A DNA stretch of 9,236 nucleotides from Caldilineaceae bacterium (GTDB lineage: Bacteria; Chloroflexota; Anaerolineae; Caldilineales; Caldilineaceae), in assembly GCA_028819675.1 (NCBI GenBank), contig JAPPKT010000329.1, positions 1 to 9,236 of the forward strand. The letters run 5' to 3'. The notes under the pieces were generated by a model. The model saw only the letters and a list, made by a program, of their open reading frames with translations. It was not told where the DNA came from and made no database searches. The first letter of the stretch is position 1. Each line of letters opens with the position of its first letter. The translations under genes and the position numbers were made by a program. Below are positions 1 to 6,694 of this stretch, one piece after another.

Positions 1-52
1 CGTTTCAGGGCGGATGTTTCGGACGCGGGTTCGATTCCCGCCATCTCCACCA
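1..52 (+). ncRNA. ssrA: tmRNA (transfer-messenger RNA), 3' end only
   Basis: The first 52 bases are the 3' part of a tmRNA, the RNA that rescues stalled ribosomes and tags their incomplete products. What is seen: a T-arm with a GCGGG/CCCGC stem around a TTCGATT loop (about 26-42), the upstream TTCGGACGCGGG stretch typical of bacterial tmRNAs, an acceptor strand ending CTCC, and an encoded ACCA ending at 52. The 5' half and the tag-peptide reading frame lie outside the window. A tRNA with the same T-arm is the main alternative, but the GGACGCGGG lead-in argues for tmRNA. ssrA 3' ends are well-known integration sites for genomic islands. Confidence 0.85.
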
Positions 53-91
53 GTGAAGAGGGGCGCAAGAGGGAAGAGCGTCGCGATGAGG

Positions 92-130
92 AAGGCGATC
101 CGGAATCTGTCCCGGATCGCCTTTTGATTT
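92..130 (+). terminator. Intrinsic terminator after the tmRNA gene
   Basis: A perfect 12-bp inverted repeat (92-103 with 112-123, arms AAGGCGATCCGG and CCGGATCGCCTT) encloses an 8-base loop. It runs into TTTT at 122-125 and a further T-rich patch to 130. It sits 40 bases after the tmRNA CCA and before the next gene, so it most likely ends tmRNA transcription. Confidence 0.9.
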
Positions 131-183
131 GCGCCACCAGGACGAGCAGCTAATCGCCTTTGGACTGACAATAGAGACGGGCC

Positions 184-474
184 ATGAACAGAGAGAGCAT
201 TCTGGATTTGCTCAGGGAACACAAGCCTACTCTGGCGAAGCGCTTTGGCGTCGTTGAACTCGCTCTCTTCGGGTCGGCTGCGCGCGACCGGGCTGAGAAG
301 GATAGCGACGTGGACATTCTAGTACATTTTAACGGACCTGCGACATCGAAGCGATACTTCGGTGTTCAGTTTTACATTGAAGACTTGCTGGGCCGCCCCG
401 TCGACTTGGTAACTTCAAAGGCGTTGCGGAAGGAACTGCGTCCCTATGTGGAACGTGAGGCTATCGATGTGTGA
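184..474 (+). CDS. mntA: MNT-domain nucleotidyltransferase, MntA-type antitoxin
   Basis: A 96-residue minimal nucleotidyltransferase of the MntA family, the antitoxin of the MNT/HEPN (MntA-HepT) modules. Family members neutralise the HEPN toxin by adding AMP to a tyrosine beside its active site. The sequence shows the exact hallmark GS-X10-DXD (G30, S31, then D42 and D44) and a plausible third metal-binding Asp at D74 (PVDLVT). The length is typical of the family. The ATG at 184 has only a weak purine-rich SD (GAGACGGG) upstream. The gene overlaps the HepT-like toxin gene by 8 bases, which implies translational coupling. It is preceded by the tmRNA terminator, so the pair must have its own promoter in about 126-183; I could not pick one out with confidence. 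Confidence 0.9.
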   Translation: MNRESILDLLREHKPTLAKRFGVVELALFGSAARDRAEKDSDVDILVHFNGPATSKRYFGVQFYIEDLLGRPVDLVTSKALRKELRPYVEREAIDV

Positions 475-826
475 GGCCGAGTGCGAAGGGCGCCACTGGC
501 GGCTCTACGTCCAGGATATGTGCGAATTCAGCGAAAAGGTCCTTACCTACACAAATGGTCTGGATTTGGATGCGTTCATTGACGATAGCTTGATCTATGA
601 CGCTACTCTCCGCAACATTGAACTCATCGGTGAGGCGGCAACCCATGTGCCAAGCGAAGTGCGCGAGGCACATCCAGAGATACAGTGGCGCCAGATAATC
701 GGGACGCGCAACCAGGTCGCGCACGCGTATTTGGGACTGGACAACGACGTTATCTGGGACATCATTCTTACCGATATCCCCGACCTCTTGCCCGCGCTGC
801 GAAATCTATTGAATACAACTGACTAG
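467..826 (+). CDS. hepT: HEPN-domain RNase toxin, HepT/DUF86 family
   Basis: A 119-residue all-helical HEPN protein, the toxin partner of the upstream MntA. HepT proteins are RNases whose active site is the RX4HXY motif. Here it is complete: R81, H86 and Y88 in RNQVAHAY. In studied pairs the Tyr is the residue AMPylated by MntA. Other family features are the WRLYVQDM segment near the N-terminus, LRNIELIGEAA (49-58) and HPEIQWRQIIG (69-79). The frame stays open to an upstream start at 446, but I chose the ATG at 467. It lies inside the end of mntA (ATGTGTGA overlap), the usual coupled arrangement, and gives the family's normal N-terminus. The catalytic residues are intact, so the toxin is probably active. 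No clear terminator follows. Confidence 0.9.
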   Translation: MCEAECEGRHWRLYVQDMCEFSEKVLTYTNGLDLDAFIDDSLIYDATLRNIELIGEAATHVPSEVREAHPEIQWRQIIGTRNQVAHAYLGLDNDVIWDIILTDIPDLLPALRNLLNTTD

Positions 827-1116
827 GAAGGTGCGTAGTCGGTTAAGGGAATTGTGAAGAGGTAGAAAGAAACGCCCCCCGCTTCGGAAGACGTCGACCC
901 GGTGACCCACTCGTTGTAGTAGCAATTGAGAAATACCCTTTGCGGCGGGATTGCGCCGGAATCCACTTGTCAGGAGTCACCGTATTTCATCCACAACCAC
1001 TTCCTTCAGAAACGGACCAACCAGTAGATTTCCTCTGCGGTGAAGAACCAGGGATCTTAGCCGCAACTATCTGGGACTCTCATCCAGTTAATTCTGCCAA
1101 CACCAGGATCGTTTGC
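827..1116. other. Convergent intergenic region, no gene supported
   Basis: These 290 bases separate the end of hepT (+) from the end of the aldo/keto reductase gene (-), so both genes finish into it. I see no convincing intrinsic terminator hairpin with a T-run for either gene and no tRNA-like fold. A 62-codon plus-strand frame (940-1128) starts on TTG without an SD, runs into the reductase gene and has no protein-like features, so I do not call it. Confidence 0.5.
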
Positions 1117-2076
1117 TCAACTCTTTAACTCTAGGTAAGCGATCTCCTCCTCGGACAGCTTGATCTCGGATGCTTCCACATTAACGCGAACCTCATCGGT
1201 GTTACGCGCGCCTGACAGGGCGTGGATGCCATCGGGCTGGTTGTAGACGTAGGCCAGGGCGATGTGGGGCACGCTGACGCCCTTGTCGGCGGCCAGTTCC
1301 TGCACGCGGTCGTGGCGCTTGAAGTTCCCCTCTTCGCAGTAGACCTTGACGGCAAGCTGATCATACCACTCGGTGAAAGTGTCCAGGTTGTCGCGGCGGA
1401 AGCGGCCGCTGAAAAAGCCGCCGGCCAGACTGGACCAGACAAATAGCGTTACACCGTTCTCGCGGCACCAGGCGCGCGCGGCCTCACCAGCCGGCCCGCT
1501 GATGCTGATGCAGTCTCGCCAGGGCGGTTCGATCTGGACGGCGAGGCTGAACTGGGGACTGCTGGCGACGAAGGGGGTCAGGCCGTGCGCGGCGGCATAT
1601 TCGTTGGCCTCTCGCAGGCGCTCGGCGCTCCAGTTAGAGCCGCCGTAGGCGTCGATCTGGCCGGCCTCCTTGGCAGCGTGGAGCGTTTCTACGATGGGGC
1701 CGACCGGCTCTTCAGGGTCGTCGCGGTGCAGGACGTAGAGGTCGATGCTGTCCACTTTGAAGCGGGCGAGGCTGTCGTGGAGGTCGGACTGGATATCGTA
1801 TGGCGTGACCCGTTTGCGGTCCTGGCTGTGGTGGGCGCCCTTGCCGAGGATGACGATCTCGTCGCGCAGGCCGCGTTCGTTGATCCATTGACCGACTGCG
1901 CGTTCATTGTCGCCGCCGCCATAGCCGTGGGCAGTGTCAAGGCAGTTTCCGCCGGCAGCGTAAAAGGCGTCGAGCACGGGGAAGGCGGTGTCGAGGGTCT
2001 TGGTATTTATCCACATCGTTCCCAGGACGAGGCGGGAGACGGGTTTGTCGATGCCGGGGATTTTGGAATAGAGCAT
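1117..2076 (-). CDS. Aldo/keto reductase
   Basis: A cytoplasmic NAD(P)H-dependent oxidoreductase of the aldo/keto reductase superfamily with a TIM-barrel fold, 319 residues and complete. The catalytic tetrad is present: D47 and Y52 (CLDTAHGYG), K79 (ILGKG) and H117 (VLHRDD). The barrel continues with SNW (147-149), SSLAGGFFSG (215-224) and a C-terminal cofactor-binding SGARN (288-292). I start it at 2076, not at the frame's earlier start at 2106, because AGGAGT lies 7 bases upstream and the protein then begins MLYSKIPG, next to the first barrel strand. It stands alone on its strand, with non-coding DNA on both sides. The substrate cannot be read from the sequence; sugar or other carbonyl reduction is the family role. 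Confidence 0.92.
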   Translation of the reverse strand: MLYSKIPGIDKPVSRLVLGTMWINTKTLDTAFPVLDAFYAAGGNCLDTAHGYGGGDNERAVGQWINERGLRDEIVILGKGAHHSQDRKRVTPYDIQSDLHDSLARFKVDSIDLYVLHRDDPEEPVGPIVETLHAAKEAGQIDAYGGSNWSAERLREANEYAAAHGLTPFVASSPQFSLAVQIEPPWRDCISISGPAGEAARAWCRENGVTLFVWSSLAGGFFSGRFRRDNLDTFTEWYDQLAVKVYCEEGNFKRHDRVQELAADKGVSVPHIALAYVYNQPDGIHALSGARNTDEVRVNVEASEIKLSEEEIAYLELKS

Positions 2077-2083
2077 GTAGGGT

Positions 2084-2089
2084 ACTCCT
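2084..2089 (-). promoter_or_regulatory. Ribosome binding site of the aldo/keto reductase gene
   Basis: AGGAGT on the minus strand, 7 bases before the ATG at 2076. It decides the start: the in-frame upstream candidate at 2106 has no comparable site. Confidence 0.8.
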
Positions 2090-2614
2090 GAGTGATTGAG
2101 GCTCAAAAGAGCGCCGCTATGACGCTGGTGGTTTTCGATGTTGTCGTAGGCTAATTCTACTCTACTTTTTCTATAGGACAGTTACATTCGACTGTGCATT
2201 TCAATGCGAAGACTCCGACGAAATACAGCCCTGTGGGCGTTCTGGTCGGTGTGACGCTGTCACGGTCGCCTGTCAGTGGGTTGAGTCTCTTCCAGGCGCA
2301 GGATGAGCTTGGCGATCCTTCTCTCTTCTGTGGACCCACGGCGATATCCCTGCCCTAGATACACATGCCGACGGGTACAGACTTAGGTAGTTCGACTCGT
2401 GCTGGAAGGAAACAGAGCGGCGACAGTTTGCAGGTTGTTGAGAAGATTTGATCGCTGGCCAAGACTTTCACGTAGAAAAGGCCTTGATGCGAAGCTAGAT
2501 CAGTTGTGCTCTCTGTATGATCATCCAAGTTGTTCAGCCTCTAACACGTACAAGACTGGTCCTTCGCCGCCTACCCTACATTGTGCACAGATGATCGCGT
2601 CGAATCTCGACAGC
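2090..2614. other. Non-coding or decayed stretch upstream of the aldo/keto reductase gene
   Basis: About 525 bases without a supportable gene. For minus-strand transcription of the reductase, a weak promoter is possible (TGCACA, 17 bases, TATAGA, about 2171-2199), but it is only a partial consensus match. Between 2157 and 2339 a 60-codon GTG-start frame is open on the minus strand, and an opposing plus-strand frame is also open across the same patch. Neither has an SD and I recognise neither. The rest (2340-2614) has frequent stops and lower GC, as expected of intergenic or eroded DNA. No transposase, tRNA or CRISPR-like repeats are visible. Confidence 0.45.
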
Positions 2615-2746
2615 CTATTCTCCGCTAAGCAGGACGGCGATGGGATTCACCGCATCGCTGTGCAAGCAGAATGTCAGCCAAGTGAAAGGGACGGCAAAGG
2701 AGCGGCTGAGTCGATCTTTCTCGACTCGCTTCCAGCCGGCCGGATT
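2615..2746 (-). pseudogene. Possible continuation of the secreted-protein gene past an in-frame TAG
   Basis: This is the in-frame extension of the signal-peptide frame after its TAG stop at 2747-2749: 43 open codons ending at a TAG at 2615-2617. The first residues (NPAGWKRVEKDRLS) would make a natural mature N-terminus after a short linker. The rest is not recognisable, and other frames on this strand are also partly open, so a frameshift in addition to the stop is possible. It is equally possible that this is simply downstream non-coding DNA. Confidence 0.25.
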
Positions 2747-2863
2747 CTACACAGCGGGCCCAGCAGAGGGCTTTTCCGATTGCGCCGATGCGTATCCAAG
2801 GGCCGCGATCAGCAAGACAAGCACAGAAATAGCCATTGGCCTGAACCGCCTACACTGCATCAT
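2747..2863 (-). CDS. Short exported peptide, or 5' remnant of a broken secreted-protein gene
   Basis: On the minus strand a strong GAGGAG site precedes tandem ATG codons (2863 and 2860) by 5 bases. The frame then reads as a classic Sec signal peptide: a basic start (CRRFRP), a hydrophobic core (AISVLVLLIAALGY, residues 11-24) and an A-S-A cleavage site at 25-27, followed by QSEKPSAGPAV and a TAG stop after 38 codons. Beyond the TAG the same frame stays open for 43 more codons (NPAGWKRVEKDR...) to a TAG at 2615. Either this is a very small secreted peptide of about 11 mature residues, or a nonsense mutation cut a longer exported protein. SD plus signal peptide is hard to get by chance, so I favour a real start, with function unknown. 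Confidence 0.5.
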   Translation of the reverse strand: MMQCRRFRPMAISVLVLLIAALGYASAQSEKPSAGPAV

Positions 2864-2868
2864 TTCTG

Positions 2869-2874
2869 CTCCTC
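2869..2874 (-). promoter_or_regulatory. Ribosome binding site of the signal-peptide frame
   Basis: GAGGAG on the minus strand, 5 bases before the first of two adjacent ATG codons (2863, 2860). It is the main support for a real translation start here. Confidence 0.55.
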
Positions 2875-2981
2875 AATTGTTGTGAATCGGCACTGCTATA
2901 TCCACAATTGGTTTCTGTGTTGACAGGCGATCTGAATCGAGTCTGCGGCTCTCAGACACGCGTTTTGCTGTTAACCCGACT

Positions 2982-2997
2982 CTGAAAGACCTTTCAG
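2982..2997 (-). other. Small perfect inverted repeat over the HNH gene stop codon
   Basis: The 16-base sequence CTGAAAGGTCTTTCAG is a perfect inverted repeat (6-bp arms around GGTC, extendable to 7 bp) that includes the TGA stop of the HNH gene (2994-2996). No T-run follows, so it is not a standard intrinsic terminator. It could slow 3' decay or be chance. Confidence 0.35.
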
Positions 2998-4490
2998 ACC
3001 GTTTGCTCTTTCGCCCACCCATTGGCCTGCCAAGGGAACGCTCGCGCTGACTTCCTGACCGCCAGCTCTCGAGCCCTTCCTATTAAGGAATCTCCTGAGC
3101 GATGAATGTTGCGTTCGGCCATTGCCGGAAGTGCTTTGACAGTCCTGGGGAGTCCTTTGACCGCTTCCGCAAAGGCGGAATGAACTGGCAATTGCTGTCT
3201 TGCCAAAACAGGCCACCACCCCTTGGCCAATTTGACACCTTTGGCTCCCATGAAGGCGAGAGAAGCGGCCTGAAGCACAAACAAGACCGGCGCTAATATA
3301 GGGATGAGGAAAGGGAAGAGCAGGGCGAGGCCGACAATTAAGCCGGTCGTGACGAACGCCCCGCCACCTGCTATAACGCCCGTCTGCAGGACCTTATGTA
3401 CCAACTCGCGTCTTGAGAGCTTGCCTTCCACATGGTCCAGTCCGTACTCCAGACAAGCAAGAGTGCCGCCAACGACTGCGGCGACTGTTGCGCCTCTGAC
3501 CATACCGCTTGCGGACTGCGTAACGGCAGCGCGCAAGGCATCAGACCGAATTACAGCCCTAGCGTGGGCTATGTCGGCCAAACTCATTGGCTCCGGCCCT
3601 AGGAAATGGTTCTTCGCGGAGGACCACCAGATCGCGTTGTCCGCCGTCGACGGTCCTCCCTTTGATTTGGGGAAAACGTGGGACCAGTCCTTGCCCTGGT
3701 GAAACTTCCACAGCGCTTTCGGCCCGCCGGCGCGTATTTGGGCAGGGATGGTCTCCCAGACCTGCTGGGCCTGTAGCAGATTCTTTTCTTCGCTCCCTGC
3801 CATCTGATACTTCACTTTCAGTACCTCAGGCAGATTATTGAATGTGAGATTTTGCGCAAAGGCATAAAGGAATTGACGCGCTACCCACGTCGTCCCCACA
3901 CTTGGCGACAGGAATTCGATGTGTGACGCCTCGAACCACTTGCCTTTGTCGCCGTTCCCTTGTTGGACGAATTGTTGCTTTTCTTGACCATGCCGGCGTC
4001 GAAGCCGATACCTAACGCCGTAGCTGTAGCCACGCCTCTCCCCGAAGCTTTGGACACGTCGGTCACCGTAACTACGGATACTTTGGTCGCTGTTGCGGTA
4101 TCCTCGTCGGGCCCCGTAGCTCCAGACCCGTCTCTTGCGGTACCTGGAATCCACCTGGCTGGAATGGCTGTGAACGCGTCGGTGGCCCTGGTGACTTTTG
4201 GTGCCATACGATAGACCGTAAGAGCGCCTACTTCGATTCTTTCTGACGTTGCAATTCTCATGTCTTACCTGAGTTTCGGGCCCACGGGGAGTTGCAGGAG
4301 AAGACATGAGAGGTGAGATAGCGGTTATCCAATTCAAGAACTTATCCACCTTAGCGGCTTCAAGCTGGAGTGCGCGTAGGGGGAAAGAGACAGTTCTGGC
4401 AGCAGCCCTTAGGCGTTGGCGGCGTGCATTGGCAGCTTTGGCGGCACCACGGTGGAGGCCACGATAGTGGAAAGTTGCTTCTTTGCTCAT
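2994..4490 (-). CDS. HNH-motif protein with Arg/Tyr-Gly repeat tract and hydrophobic C-terminal segments
   Basis: A 498-residue protein I cannot assign to a named family. In order: a basic, Ala/Arg-rich helix-prone N-terminus (1-55); an Arg/Tyr/Ser/Gly low-complexity tract (about 85-168) with repeated R-R-x-x-S-Y/F-G and R-R-G-Y units; a globular part (180-300) ending in an HNH-like signature (WSH271 VFPKSKGG, N285, N294; spacing H-x13-N-x8-N); then hydrophobic stretches at about 331-347, 370-393 and 394-415, probably two or three membrane helices; and a basic tail. HNH domains usually cut DNA. There are only two cysteines, so no zinc ribbon. The start has GGAG 6 bases upstream (4497-4500). 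It lies 74 bases after the PEP-hydrolase gene on the same strand, perhaps as an unrelated insertion. A toxin, a defence effector or a mobile-element nuclease are all possible. Confidence 0.75.
   Translation of the reverse strand: MSKEATFHYRGLHRGAAKAANARRQRLRAAARTVSFPLRALQLEAAKVDKFLNWITAISPLMSSPATPRGPETQVRHENCNVRKNRSRRSYGLSYGTKSHQGHRRVHSHSSQVDSRYRKRRVWSYGARRGYRNSDQSIRSYGDRRVQSFGERRGYSYGVRYRLRRRHGQEKQQFVQQGNGDKGKWFEASHIEFLSPSVGTTWVARQFLYAFAQNLTFNNLPEVLKVKYQMAGSEEKNLLQAQQVWETIPAQIRAGGPKALWKFHQGKDWSHVFPKSKGGPSTADNAIWWSSAKNHFLGPEPMSLADIAHARAVIRSDALRAAVTQSASGMVRGATVAAVVGGTLACLEYGLDHVEGKLSRRELVHKVLQTGVIAGGGAFVTTGLIVGLALLFPFLIPILAPVLFVLQAASLAFMGAKGVKLAKGWWPVLARQQLPVHSAFAEAVKGLPRTVKALPAMAERNIHRSGDSLIGRARELAVRKSARAFPWQANGWAKEQTV
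3985..4245 (-). repeat. Degenerate Arg/Tyr-Gly coding repeat inside the HNH-protein gene
   Basis: This segment encodes about residues 82-168 of the HNH-like protein. Units of the form (S)-Y/F-G-x-R-R, often followed by G-Y, recur: RRSYGLSYG (89-96), SYGARRGY (124-131), SYGDRRVQSFGERRGYSYG (140-158). At DNA level the related units AGCTACGGGGCCCGACGAGG, AGTTACGGTGACCGACGTG and AGCTTCGGGGAGAGGCGTGG are visible. The periodic composition also keeps other frames open across the same bases, which explains apparent overlapping frames on both strands here. Confidence 0.6.
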
Positions 4491-4564
4491 TGTTGGCTCC
4501 CATCTCCGTGGACATCAATCATGACTAGCTAAGAATAACAGATGCGACTCGCGTTCTAACAGGT

Positions 4565-5398
4565 CTAGCTTCCCAAACTTAGCGCTTTAAACTCCTCAAC
4601 CTGCCCGCGGATAGCGCGTTCGGTGGGAAGACGCTCGATGCTGGAGGCGCCGAAGAAGCCAGCGATACCGGGCATCATCTGAAGGGCGGTGCCGACGTTT
4701 TCGGGCTCGTCGAAGGGGCCGCCGTGGCAGATGACGATTTGACCGGGATTGACCGCGCGACCGGCGGCAGCCATTTCCTGCACTTTGTCGACTGCTTCCT
4801 CTAACGTGTAGGCAACGGCGGCGCCGATGGTGCCTGCAGTGGTGAGGCCGACGTGGGCGACGAGCAGGTCGGCGCCGGCTTCGGCCATGGCGGTGGCCTC
4901 CTCCGGTGTGAAGACGTAGGGGGCTGTGAACATGTCCAGCTGATGGGCGATGGCGATTGCCTCGACCTCTTTGTCGTAGCCCATGCCGGTGCCTTCCAGA
5001 TTCTCACGGAACGTCCCGTCAAGGAGACCGACGGTGGGGAAGTTCTGCACACCGCTAAAGCCAATTTCTTTGAGCTGCTTGAGAAAGACGTGCTTGAGGC
5101 GGAAGGGATCTGTGCCGCAGACGCCGGCCAGGACCGGTGTATCTTGCACGACCGGGAGCACTTCGGCCGCCATTTCGACGACGATACCGTTGGCGTCGCC
5201 GTAGGGCATCATTCCGGAGAGCGAGCCGCGGCCGGCCATACGGAAGCGGCCGGAATTATAGATGATGATAAGGTCGGCGCCGCCGGCTTCGGCAAACTTG
5301 GCCGAGATGCCGGTGCCGGCGCCGCAGCCGACAATGGGCCTTCCGGCGGCCTGCTGGGCCCGGAGGCGGGCGATAATCTCCTGTCTTGGGATCGACAT
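4565..5398 (-). CDS. Phosphoenolpyruvate hydrolase family protein (Tm-1 C-terminal-domain-like TIM barrel)
   Basis: A 277-residue TIM-barrel protein of the PEP_hydrolase (formerly TIM-barrel signal transduction) family, full length. Motifs seen: GCGAGTG (24-30) after strand 1, IIYNSGRFR (45-53), GRGSLSGMMPYGDAN (56-70), AGVCGTDPFR (91-100), SGVQNFPTVGL (115-125), CHGGPF (224-229) and GFFGASSIERLP (248-258), a phosphate-binding type of C-terminal barrel loop. The ATG at 5398 has AAGGAG 8 bases upstream. It lies 69 bases after the Tm-1-like gene. In tomato Tm-1 these two domains are fused in one polypeptide, and in bacteria they are usually adjacent genes. The bacterial reaction is not established, and the family name should not be read as proof of PEP hydrolysis. 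It is probably cytoplasmic. Confidence 0.9.
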   Translation of the reverse strand: MSIPRQEIIARLRAQQAAGRPIVGCGAGTGISAKFAEAGGADLIIIYNSGRFRMAGRGSLSGMMPYGDANGIVVEMAAEVLPVVQDTPVLAGVCGTDPFRLKHVFLKQLKEIGFSGVQNFPTVGLLDGTFRENLEGTGMGYDKEVEAIAIAHQLDMFTAPYVFTPEEATAMAEAGADLLVAHVGLTTAGTIGAAVAYTLEEAVDKVQEMAAAGRAVNPGQIVICHGGPFDEPENVGTALQMMPGIAGFFGASSIERLPTERAIRGQVEEFKALSLGS

Positions 5399-5467
5399 CT
5401 GGAATGCTCCTTGGACAGTTCGTAGAGCGTATCTGGTGTAAGGTAAAACGCCGCGAAGGGGGATCCG

Positions 5468-6688
5468 TTAGGATTCCTCCTGCAGCATCTCCAGCAGCAG
5501 AGAGACTGCTTTCTCGGCAAACTCAGGATCGTTGATATTGGCGTCCATCTCGATCAGGGGGATTTCGGCGCGCAGATCGCCTTTGAGGGCATCGTAGCAA
5601 GCCTGATCGGCGCTTGGGTCCCAGAAGCGGTCGCCATCGCTGTCCAACATAGAGACGCCTCCGAGGGGGATCAGCACGGATACCTTGCCGGCCTGGCCGG
5701 TGTTGGCGGCCGCGGCCAGCATTGCCCCCATTTGCTTGTTTTCCTCCTCATTGGTACGCAGGAGAGTAACTTCCGGGTTCCACTCGTAGAGGGTCCGCTC
5801 GCGGTAGTGGTCGGGCACGGTCTCGATGCCGCCGAAGTTGGCCATGTCTACACAGCCAGGGACGATGACGGTGGGGACGCCCTGCCGGGGTGCAGCCTGG
5901 ACTCGGTCCGGCCCGGCGCTGAAGACACCGTCGCAGATTTCGTCGGCCAGCTCGGTGGTGGTCATGTCAAGGCAGCCGGCGATGTAGCCGTCGCGAATCA
6001 GGTCTTCCATTGTGCGTCCGCCGCTGCCGGTGGCGTGGAAGACGAGAACTTCGTAACCTTCGGCTTCCAGCAGTTCGCGGGCGTGGTCGACGGCGGCGGT
6101 CGTGTTTCCGAACATGGAGGCGGCAATGAGGGGCCGCTCGTCGGCGGTGGCCTCGGCTTCGGTTTTCACCATGCCGGCAATGGCGCCGGCCGCATTGGCG
6201 TAGATAGCGCGGCTGAGGCGGTTGATGCCGGCCACGTCGACGACGGAGGGCATGAAGGTAATGTCTTTGCTGCCGGCATAGGCGCTGACATCGCCGCCGC
6301 CAACGGTGGAGACCATCACTTTGGGCACGCCGACCGGCAGCGTGCGCATGGCGGCAGTGGCGATCGATGTGCCGCCGCTGCCGCCCATCCCGAGAATGCC
6401 GTCGAAACGGCCCTCGCCATAGAGACGCTCGACGACTGTGGCGAGACCCTGTGCCATGGTCCGCATCGCTTCATCCTTATGCGTGCCTGAGGCCAGGTAT
6501 GCCAGATCGCCGCCGGCTGCGGCGGCAACTTCGGCGCGAGCGACTTCGGGCTCGAAGGCCGGCTGGCCCATCACGCCAAAGTCGACTACGAGTGTTTGCA
6601 GACCGGCAGCCTCGATCAGTTCCTTTACAAATGCGTACTCAGCGCCCTTGGTGTCCAGCGCGCCGACGAGAAGAACGGTCCCGGACAT
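5468..6688 (-). CDS. Tm-1-like ATP-binding domain protein (UPF0261 family)
   Basis: A 406-residue protein of the UPF0261/Tm-1-like family, matching the N-terminal half of tomato Tm-1, the resistance protein that binds tobamovirus replicase. The bacterial role is unknown, though a nucleotide-binding fold is proposed. Motifs seen: VLLVGALDTKGAEYAF (5-20), ILGMGGSGGTS (98-108), STVGGGDVSAYAG (127-139), FHATGSGGRTMEDLI (217-231), DMTTTELADE (241-250), VPGCVDMANFGG (276-287) and LRTNEEENKQMG (310-321). The frame is open upstream to 6898, but I start at 6688: AGGAGG lies 6 bases ahead, the protein begins MSGTVLLVGALDTKG as the family does, and the upstream 70 codons look non-coding. The PEP-hydrolase-family partner follows after 69 bases; a 240-base gap precedes it. 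Confidence 0.92.
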   Translation of the reverse strand: MSGTVLLVGALDTKGAEYAFVKELIEAAGLQTLVVDFGVMGQPAFEPEVARAEVAAAAGGDLAYLASGTHKDEAMRTMAQGLATVVERLYGEGRFDGILGMGGSGGTSIATAAMRTLPVGVPKVMVSTVGGGDVSAYAGSKDITFMPSVVDVAGINRLSRAIYANAAGAIAGMVKTEAEATADERPLIAASMFGNTTAAVDHARELLEAEGYEVLVFHATGSGGRTMEDLIRDGYIAGCLDMTTTELADEICDGVFSAGPDRVQAAPRQGVPTVIVPGCVDMANFGGIETVPDHYRERTLYEWNPEVTLLRTNEEENKQMGAMLAAAANTGQAGKVSVLIPLGGVSMLDSDGDRFWDPSADQACYDALKGDLRAEIPLIEMDANINDPEFAEKAVSLLLEMLQEES

Positions 6689-6694
6689 GACATT

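Noticed and set aside
940..1128. 62-codon plus-strand frame between hepT and the aldo/keto reductase gene
   Set aside because: TTG start without an SD, overlaps the end of the reductase gene, and the translation shows no protein-like pattern.
1585..2091. 168-codon plus-strand frame opposite the aldo/keto reductase
   Set aside because: Antisense shadow of a gene with all catalytic residues present; GC-rich third positions keep the opposite frame open.
2399..2923. 174-codon plus-strand frame
   Set aside because: No SD at the start, composition rich in Cys, His, Ser and Pro unlike the real genes here, no recognisable domain, and it lies opposite the better-supported signal-peptide frame.
2920..2948. 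Plus-strand promoter with a perfect TTGACA
   Set aside because: No acceptable -10 box at 16-18 bases spacing, and no plus-strand gene follows.
2941..2957. GTCTG/CAGAC inverted repeat downstream of the HNH gene
   Set aside because: Only a 5-bp stem with no T-run; expected by chance.
3881..4261. 126-codon minus-strand frame and an 84-codon plus frame (3960-4214) inside the HNH-protein gene
   Set aside because: Both lie within the repeat tract of the longer frame; the Thr/Ala/Val-rich translations are what the RRxxSYG coding repeat gives when read in other frames.
5732..6490. 252-codon plus-strand frame opposite the Tm-1-like gene
   Set aside because: Gly/His/Asp/Val-rich antisense shadow with no domain; the minus-strand gene is strongly supported.
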